Source: Thermoleophilia bacterium
GTDB taxonomy: Bacteria > Actinomycetota > Thermoleophilia > Gaiellales > Gaiellaceae
Direction of reading: 5' to 3'
Assembly: GCA_025936595.1 (NCBI GenBank)
Contig: JAICTB010000073.1
Location: 1 to 9,683, forward strand
DNA: 9,683 nucleotides
Positions 5,053-9,683 of this stretch are shown piece after piece. Position 1 is the first letter of the stretch; every line of letters starts with the position of its first letter. A program made the translations under genes and the position numbers. The notes beneath the pieces were generated by a model. It saw nothing but the letters and a program-made list of their open reading frames with translations, searched no databases and had not been told where the DNA came from.

Positions 5053-7368
5053 ATGTCGCTCGGCGAATACCGGCGCAAGCGCGACCCGAAGCTCACGCCC
5101 GAGCCGTTCGGCAAGGGACGGCGGAACGAGCGGCCGATCTTCGTCGTCCAGCGCCACGACGCGCGGCGGCTGCACTACGACTTCCGGCTCGAGCGCGCGG
5201 GCGCGCTCGCCTCGTGGGCGGTGCCGAAGGGCGTGCCGCTCGAGCCCGGCGCGAAGGCGCTCGCCGTCCACGTCGAGGATCATCCGCTCGAGTACGCGAC
5301 CTTCCACGGCGAGATCCCGGCGGGCCAGTACGGGGCAGGCACCGTCGAGATCTGGGACAACGGGACGTACGACCTGCTCGAGGAGAAGCGGAACGGGCAG
5401 CTCACGTTCGAGCTGCACGGCTCGCGGCTGCAAGGCCGGTGGTCGCTCGTCCCGGCCCACATGGATGGCAAGGAGCAGAACTGGCTGCTGATCAAGCGGC
5501 ACGACGACGGCGAGGAGGACGCGGTGCAGGGCGAGTATGCGCCGATGCTCGCGACGCTCGCCCGGGAGGTGCCGGCGGGCGCCGGCTGGAGCTTCGAGGT
5601 GAAGTTCGACGGCTACCGCGCGATCGCCTACGTGCGCGGAGGGGAGTGCGAGCTCGTCTCGCGGAACGGGAACAGGTTGACCGAGCGGTTCGCGGACGTC
5701 GCGAAGGCGATCGTGAAGGCCACGAAGAGCCCGAACGCGGTGCTCGACGGTGAGGTATGCCGTGTCGACGCGGCCACTGGACGCGCGACCTTCTCGGAGC
5801 TGCAGCAGGGAAGCGGCACGCTGGTCTTCTACGCGTTCGACCTGCTCGAGCTCGACGGGGAGCCGCTCGTCGGCGAGCCGCTCGAGCTGCGGCGCGAGCT
5901 GCTGCGGAAGCTACTCGACGGGCGCACGAAGACGGTCAGCTTCTCCGAGAGCTTCGACGACGGCGCCGCGCTCTTCGGCGTTGCGAAGGAACAGGGTCTC
6001 GAGGGCGTCATTGCCAAGCGCGCCGGCTCCACCTACCAGCAGGGGAAGCGCACGCGCGACTGGCTGAAGGTGAAGACCGAGAACGTCCAGGAATTCGTCG
6101 TCGCCGGCTACACGCGTGGCGCCGGCCGCCGTGCTGGAACGTTCGGCTCGCTCGTGCTCGCGGTGAACGAAGGGGACGAGCTGCGCTACGTCGGCAACGT
6201 CGGGACGGGCTTCGACGACGCGGAGATCCGCCGCCTGCTGAAGCTCCTGCGGCCGCTCCATCGCGACACGTCCCCGTTCCCCGCCGTGCCGAAGATGCCG
6301 CGCGTCCGCAAGGGGGACGTGCAGTGGGTTGCGCCGGAGCTCGTCGCGCAGGTGCGGTTCGGCGAGTGGACGCACGACGGCCACCTCCGACATCCCGCCT
6401 ACCAGGGGATCCGCGAGGACAAGGCCGCGGGCGAGGTGACGCGCGAGGAGCCGCTCGCCGACATCGTCCGGGCCGGGAAGCGCGAGCTCCGGCTCTCGAA
6501 CCTCGACAAGGTGTTCTGGCCGGACGAGCAGATCACGAAGGGAGACCTGCTCGGCTACTACCGCGCCGTGGCACCGGTGCTCCTGCCGCACCTGCGCGAC
6601 CGGCCGTTCACGATGCGGCGCTATCCCGACGGCGCGGCCGGCAAGGCGTTCTTCCAGAAGGACGCTCCGAAGCACATGCCCGACTGGATCCCCACCTACC
6701 ACGCGCTCGTCTCGACACGTGAGCGGTCGCCGGCGAAGAAGTGGGTCGACTTCCCGCTCGTGAACGACGAGCTCGCGCTCCTCTGGATGGTCAACATGGG
6801 CTGCATCGACATGAACACGTGGTACTCGCGGGTCGACAGGCCGGACCGCCCCGACTTCGTGCTCTTCGACCTCGACCCGACGCCCGAGGTGCCGTGGTCG
6901 CAGACGATCGAGGTCGCGCTGATCCTGAAGGAGCTGCTGGACGCGCTCGAGCTGGACTCGTTCCCGAAGACGTCGGGCGGCAAGGGCTTCCACGTCCTCG
7001 TGCCGCTCGATAGGCGCTCGAGCTACGAGGACACGCGCGGCTTCGCCGAGGTCGTCGCGGGCGCGATCGCGCGTGCGCATCCGAACCTCGCGACGACCGA
7101 GTGGTCGAAGGCACGCCGGCGCGGCGTCCTGATCGACTCCAACCAGAACGGCGAGGGAAAGACGATCGCGTCCGTGTACTCCGTGCGGCCGAAGCCGAAC
7201 GCCCCCGTCTCGACGCCGCTCGGCTGGGACGAGGTGAACGAGAAGCTGAACCCGTCCATCTACACCATGTCCGTCGTGCTGGAGCGGGTGCGGCTCCAGG
7301 GGGATCTGTACGCGCCCATGCTGACCACGAGGCAATCCCTCGCGAAAGCGCTGAAGCGCTTTCGCTAG
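5053..7368 (+). CDS. ligD: Non-homologous end-joining DNA ligase LigD (PE-ligase-polymerase)
   Basis: A 771-residue three-domain enzyme that, with Ku, repairs DNA double-strand breaks. Residues 1 to about 150: 3'-phosphoesterase, with QRHDARRLHYDFRLE (H35, H41, D43, R45) and VEDHPLEY (H77) as likely metal and phosphate ligands, then GQYGAGTVEIWD. About 160-460: ATP-dependent ligase, adenylated Lys K184 in EVKFDGYR, then LDGEVCR, FYAFDLLELDG, EGVIAKR and WLKVK, and an OB fold with LRYVGNVGTGF. About 477-771: archaeo-eukaryotic primase-type polymerase, starting RELRLSNLDKVFWPDE, with catalytic DLDP (D606, D608), SGGKGFHVLVPL (H647) and a third acid D695 in LIDSNQN. All key residues are present, so it should be active. 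The start MSLGEYRRKRD is typical. The domain order is that of Pseudomonas LigD, not of Mycobacterium (polymerase first). No ku gene is in view. Confidence 0.96.
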   Translation: MSLGEYRRKRDPKLTPEPFGKGRRNERPIFVVQRHDARRLHYDFRLERAGALASWAVPKGVPLEPGAKALAVHVEDHPLEYATFHGEIPAGQYGAGTVEIWDNGTYDLLEEKRNGQLTFELHGSRLQGRWSLVPAHMDGKEQNWLLIKRHDDGEEDAVQGEYAPMLATLAREVPAGAGWSFEVKFDGYRAIAYVRGGECELVSRNGNRLTERFADVAKAIVKATKSPNAVLDGEVCRVDAATGRATFSELQQGSGTLVFYAFDLLELDGEPLVGEPLELRRELLRKLLDGRTKTVSFSESFDDGAALFGVAKEQGLEGVIAKRAGSTYQQGKRTRDWLKVKTENVQEFVVAGYTRGAGRRAGTFGSLVLAVNEGDELRYVGNVGTGFDDAEIRRLLKLLRPLHRDTSPFPAVPKMPRVRKGDVQWVAPELVAQVRFGEWTHDGHLRHPAYQGIREDKAAGEVTREEPLADIVRAGKRELRLSNLDKVFWPDEQITKGDLLGYYRAVAPVLLPHLRDRPFTMRRYPDGAAGKAFFQKDAPKHMPDWIPTYHALVSTRERSPAKKWVDFPLVNDELALLWMVNMGCIDMNTWYSRVDRPDRPDFVLFDLDPTPEVPWSQTIEVALILKELLDALELDSFPKTSGGKGFHVLVPLDRRSSYEDTRGFAEVVAGAIARAHPNLATTEWSKARRRGVLIDSNQNGEGKTIASVYSVRPKPNAPVSTPLGWDEVNEKLNPSIYTMSVVLERVRLQGDLYAPMLTTRQSLAKALKRFR
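7342..7365 (+). terminator. Hairpin inside the ligD 3' end, possibly two-way terminator
   Basis: GCGAAAGCGCT (7342-7352) and AGCGCTTTCGC (7355-7365) are a perfect 11-bp inverted repeat with 2 bases between; the practical form is a 9-bp stem with a 6-base loop. It lies wholly inside the last codons of ligD and touches the stop codon of the convergent gene. Placed between converging genes, it could end transcripts from both sides. Confidence 0.5.
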
Positions 7369-7910
7369 AGAGGCTTGGCCGGCCTCGTGCGGGAAGCTTC
7401 CTTGGCCACCGAGAGCTCCTTGCCGTCGATCACGGCGTAGCGGAGGGCGATCGCGCTCAGCTCGTCCGAGGCTTCCTTCGCGGCGTGCCCCAGCTTCGCG
7501 TCGAGTGTCGCCGGGTCGTCGAGATAGAGGAGGCGCGTCCAGAACGTCGTCAGGACGATCGAGACCCACGGCATGAAGATCGCGTTTCGCTCGAGCGCCG
7601 CCGACGGGCGCTGCACGAAGAAGGCGATGAAGATCCCGACCGTCAGGCCAGCGAGCCCGATCGAGGCGGCCGCCTCGCCGAGGCTCGACGCCGTCATCCC
7701 CTTCACGAAGGCGGCCACGATTGCGGCGACCCCGAACACCATCATCGCCACGTAGCCGAGGAAGACGACGCGGTACGAGCGCCGCAGGTAGGCGGTCGTG
7801 CGCGCGAGCGTGTCGACGTCCTCGCGCAGGATCGAGGCTGCGAGCTCGCGCAGCTCGGCCGTCGTCTCAACCGGATCCCCGTGCCGCGGGCGGGGCAGCC
7901 GCATCGTCAT
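7365..7910 (-). CDS. Small membrane protein with two helices, function unknown
   Basis: A 181-residue protein I do not recognise. Residues 1-45 are charged and helical (ELRELAASILREDVDTLARTT). Two membrane helices follow at about 48-68 (VVFLGYVAMMVFGVAAIVAA) and 82-100 (ASIGLAGLTVGIFIAFFV), joined by a short loop. After QRPSAALERN comes a half-hydrophobic stretch (111-130) that may lie along the membrane, then a charged helical tail. Both ends are probably cytoplasmic. ATG 7910 is chosen because GGAGGG lies 4 bases ahead; ATG 7922 would add four residues and has no such site. The frame is open further upstream but overlaps the GNAT gene and is a shadow there. It starts 35 bp after the GNAT gene and its stop overlaps that of ligD. 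No signal peptide or enzyme motif is seen. Confidence 0.75.
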   Translation of the reverse strand: MTMRLPRPRHGDPVETTAELRELAASILREDVDTLARTTAYLRRSYRVVFLGYVAMMVFGVAAIVAAFVKGMTASSLGEAAASIGLAGLTVGIFIAFFVQRPSAALERNAIFMPWVSIVLTTFWTRLLYLDDPATLDAKLGHAAKEASDELSAIALRYAVIDGKELSVAKEASRTRPAKPL

Positions 7911-7914
7911 GGCG

Positions 7915-7920
7915 CCCTCC
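7915..7920 (-). promoter_or_regulatory. Ribosome binding site deciding the start at 7910
   Basis: On the minus strand GGAGGG (7920 to 7915) precedes ATG 7910 by 4 bases (5 from the GGAGG core). It is the clearest Shine-Dalgarno sequence in the window and favours this ATG over the ones at 7922 and 7904. Confidence 0.6.
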
Positions 7921-7945
7921 ATCCGTCGATTTGTCCCGCGCGAGC

Positions 7946-9295
7946 CTACGTCAGCGAGCGCATCCCGTCCACCGTGAGCCCGTCGATCTCGACGGGTACA
8001 GGAGAGTGGAAGCGGTCGGCGGTCAGCTCGAGGTCGACGTGCTCCACCGGCTCGCCGCGCGGGCTGACGACACCCGTCCCGGTTTCGACATAGCCGAGCC
8101 TGCGCGAGACGCCGAGCGACTGTGGATTGAGTTTCATGGCGCCGGAGGTCACACGCTCGGCGCCGAGCTCCTCGAACGCAAGCGTGAGGACCGCGGCGCG
8201 CATCTCGGTGCCGAGGCCATGCCCCTGCCAGGCCCGGCCGAGCCACGAGCCCGTTCGCACGATCCGCTCACTCCGGAAGTTCCGTGCGAAGAGCGACTGC
8301 ACCCCGATCGGGTCGCCGTCGAGAAAGACGACGAACTCGATGCTCCAGTCCTCAGCCGTCGGCGGTTGCCTCTCGAGGTGGTAGCTCACGAACCGCTGCT
8401 CGTCGAGGTCGTCCGTCCAGGGCACGCCGAAGGGCATCTCACGAGGATCGTGGATGCCCGCCTCGGCCACGCGGAAGAGCGCACGCAGCTCGGCGACCGT
8501 CGGGAGCCGCAGCTCGAGCCGCGGCGTACGCAGGCGCAGACGGGTCAGCGGGTGCGGGAAGCGCGTGTAGAAGTCGCGGCGATCGACGGCGTCGAACCCG
8601 AGCTTGCGATAGAGCTCGCGCGGCCAGTCGTCGGCGAGCGCCTCGAGGAAGACGACCTCGTGGCCGCGTACCGACTCCTCGAGCGCGTGCTGCACCACCG
8701 CGCGGCCGAGCCCACGCCCGCGGAAGCGCTCGAGCGCCTCGACGTCTTCGATCTGCGCCACGCGCCCGTCGCTGCGTACCTCGCAGTACGCCGCGACTTC
8801 CCCGTCGACGAACGCGGCGTAATACCGCGTCGGCGTTGCGGCGGCGATCAGCCGCTTCAGCTCGTCGAGCTGGCGCGCGAGCTCGCTGTCACCCCACGGC
8901 AGGGCGAGCATCCCCGTGGTGCGCGCGGGCACGAGCTGATCGAGCTCGACCTCCCGCACCATCGATGTGTCGACCCGCCGGTCCGGCTGACGGGCGTGCG
9001 CGAGCACGAGGTGCGTCGAGAGCGCGTAACCGAGCTCGGCGAAGTCGCCCGCGAGCCCGACGCCGCCCTGCTCCACGACGACGCGGCGGTGGAAGCAGTC
9101 CTCCAGCGTCGCGTCCGCTTCGGCTGCGAGCTCGCGGGCAGCCGCCACCGCGGTCTCCACCGAGAGGTAGTTGGCGTCGTAGACGGCGGGAATCGAGCCG
9201 CTCAGGAGCGCCGTGCCGTGCGCCGTCTCGACCGTGCGCTCGGCGGCGGCGTGTGCGAGCGTACGCCGGAAGGCGCGGATGCGAGCCACTGCCAT
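7946..9295 (-). CDS. Tandem GNAT acetyltransferase (two fused GNAT domains)
   Basis: A 449-residue soluble protein with two acetyl-CoA-dependent N-acetyltransferase modules. Residues 1-110 resemble the front part of actinobacterial GNAT proteins (GSIPAVYDANYLSVE). The first GNAT core runs about 115-245, with the acetyl-CoA loop FRGRGLGRAV (191-200) and the closing ELYRKLGFDAVDRRDFYTRF. The second, about 250-430, is of the RimJ/RimL (Acetyltransf_3) type: LRLRTPRLELRLPT, the loop RAWQGHGLGTEMRAAVL (354-370) and SLGVSRRLGYVETG. Both CoA loops look intact, so both halves may be active. The substrates are unknown; protein N-termini, amino sugars, polyamines or antibiotics are possible. It starts 8 bp after the sigma-factor stop and is probably co-transcribed with it. 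No clear Shine-Dalgarno sequence precedes ATG 9295; its place after the neighbour's stop supports it. Confidence 0.85.
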   Translation of the reverse strand: MAVARIRAFRRTLAHAAAERTVETAHGTALLSGSIPAVYDANYLSVETAVAAARELAAEADATLEDCFHRRVVVEQGGVGLAGDFAELGYALSTHLVLAHARQPDRRVDTSMVREVELDQLVPARTTGMLALPWGDSELARQLDELKRLIAAATPTRYYAAFVDGEVAAYCEVRSDGRVAQIEDVEALERFRGRGLGRAVVQHALEESVRGHEVVFLEALADDWPRELYRKLGFDAVDRRDFYTRFPHPLTRLRLRTPRLELRLPTVAELRALFRVAEAGIHDPREMPFGVPWTDDLDEQRFVSYHLERQPPTAEDWSIEFVVFLDGDPIGVQSLFARNFRSERIVRTGSWLGRAWQGHGLGTEMRAAVLTLAFEELGAERVTSGAMKLNPQSLGVSRRLGYVETGTGVVSPRGEPVEHVDLELTADRFHSPVPVEIDGLTVDGMRSLT

Positions 9296-9303
9296 CTGGT
9301 CGC

Positions 9304-9683
9304 CTATCTTGGCGAGAGAGCCGCGAGCCTGCGCTCGAGAAAACGCCGCTCCGGCTCTCCCTGTGCAAGCGCCAGCGCGCGGCGGTACGCGGCGCGCGCC
9401 TCGTCGCTCCGGCCGAGCCTCGACAGGAGCTCCGCACGCGTCGAGTGGAGATAGAGGTAGCCGTCGAGATCGAGCGTGTCGACGATTGCGAGCGCTGCGG
9501 CCGCTCCTTCGGACTCCGCGACGGCGACGGCGCCGTTCAACTCGACGACCGGCGAGCCCGTGAGGCGTGCCAGCTCGCGGTAGAGCGCCGCGATCTGCGC
9601 CCAGTCGACCGGCTCCTCCGCGTGCAGCGACGCGATCGCCGCCTGGAGCACGTAGGGCCCGCGTCCCTGCAGCGCGAGCGCGC
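9304..9683 (-). CDS. ECF sigma factor, ECF42-like (SigJ-type DUF6596), C-terminal part only
   Basis: The visible 125 residues are the C-terminal extension of an ECF-type RNA polymerase sigma factor; the sigma-2 and sigma-4 regions lie beyond the right edge. Reading from the edge, ALALQGRGPYVLQAAIASLH continues into DWAQIAALYRELARLTGSPVVELNGAVAVAE and ends GRSDEARAAYRRALALAQGEPERRFLERRLAAL. This helical, TPR-like block with the PSPVVELN-type motif is characteristic of ECF42-like factors with the DUF6596 domain. In these the tail is needed for activity and usually no anti-sigma factor is encoded beside them. They often accompany a DGPF (YCII-like) protein gene, which would have to be upstream, outside the window. 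The GTG at 9651 is internal, not the start. The GNAT gene follows after 8 bp. Confidence 0.88.
   Translation of the reverse strand, partial: ALALQGRGPYVLQAAIASLHAEEPVDWAQIAALYRELARLTGSPVVELNGAVAVAESEGAAAALAIVDTLDLDGYLYLHSTRAELLSRLGRSDEARAAYRRALALAQGEPERRFLERRLAALSPR

Noticed and set aside
4648..5502. Minus-strand open frame spanning the accA-ligD gap
   Set aside because: The only frame that would fill the gap with a gene, but it is mostly antisense to accA and ligD, and the gap portion is Arg/Pro-rich with no start context. The gap is better read as regulatory DNA.
5911..7569. 552-codon open frame on the minus strand under ligD
   Set aside because: It lies antisense to the well-supported ligD. 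It is Arg/Val/Glu/Leu-rich without any motif, as expected when GC-rich third positions remove stop codons in the opposite strand.
7721..9454. 577-codon open frame on the plus strand across the GNAT gene
   Set aside because: It runs through three minus-strand genes and their gaps, with low-complexity Arg/Ala/Glu composition and no recognisable domain. The minus-strand GNAT and sigma-factor motifs explain the same DNA.
1..9683. Many CTCGAG and GCTCGAGC hexamers and octamers spread through the window
   Set aside because: They fall mainly in coding DNA where Leu-Glu is written CTC-GAG or the frame-shifted equivalent; codon preference explains them without a special repeat.

Overview
The window is GC-rich DNA (about 70% by eye) with dense, closely packed genes and no RNA gene, insertion sequence or CRISPR array that I can see. 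The mix suggests a free-living actinobacterium, perhaps of the Thermoleophilia/Gaiellales type. The reasons are GC-rich codon use, actinobacterial-style GNAT and ECF42-like proteins, and start codons placed just after TAnnnT boxes, as in leaderless transcription. This placement is an inference; no marker gene settles it.

Left part (1-4859, all + strand): a type II fatty-acid synthesis neighbourhood. It opens with the 3' three-quarters of fabF (3-oxoacyl-ACP synthase II) and closes with an overlapping accD-accA pair, the two carboxyltransferase subunits of acetyl-CoA carboxylase, which makes the malonyl-CoA that FabF uses after transfer to ACP. Between them lie three genes with no obvious link to lipids: a YgjP-like HExxH metallopeptidase, a HAD hydrolase of the haloacid dehalogenase type, and an arginase-fold protein with a CxxC-x13-CxxC zinc ribbon at its N-terminus. 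The HAD and arginase genes overlap by 4 bp and are probably translationally coupled.

Middle (4860-5052): the only sizeable intergenic gap. It holds DnaA-box-like TTTCCACA/GTCCACA sequences, a perfect 11-bp inverted repeat that probably ends the accDA transcript, and a 10-bp direct repeat just before ligD. ligD (5053-7368, +) encodes a complete three-domain non-homologous end-joining ligase in the order phosphoesterase-ligase-polymerase. Its last codons form a strong hairpin, and its stop codon overlaps that of the convergent gene.

Right part (7365-9683, all - strand): reading leftward from the right edge, the C-terminal part of an ECF42-like sigma factor, a double GNAT acetyltransferase 8 bp after it, and a small two-helix membrane protein of unknown function 35 bp further on. 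The first two are probably one transcript.

Most genes belong to well-known families. I see no convincing new multi-gene system. The best leads are the zinc-ribbon arginase with altered active-site residues, the tandem GNAT fusion, the accA-ligD intergenic region, and the unrecognised membrane protein.
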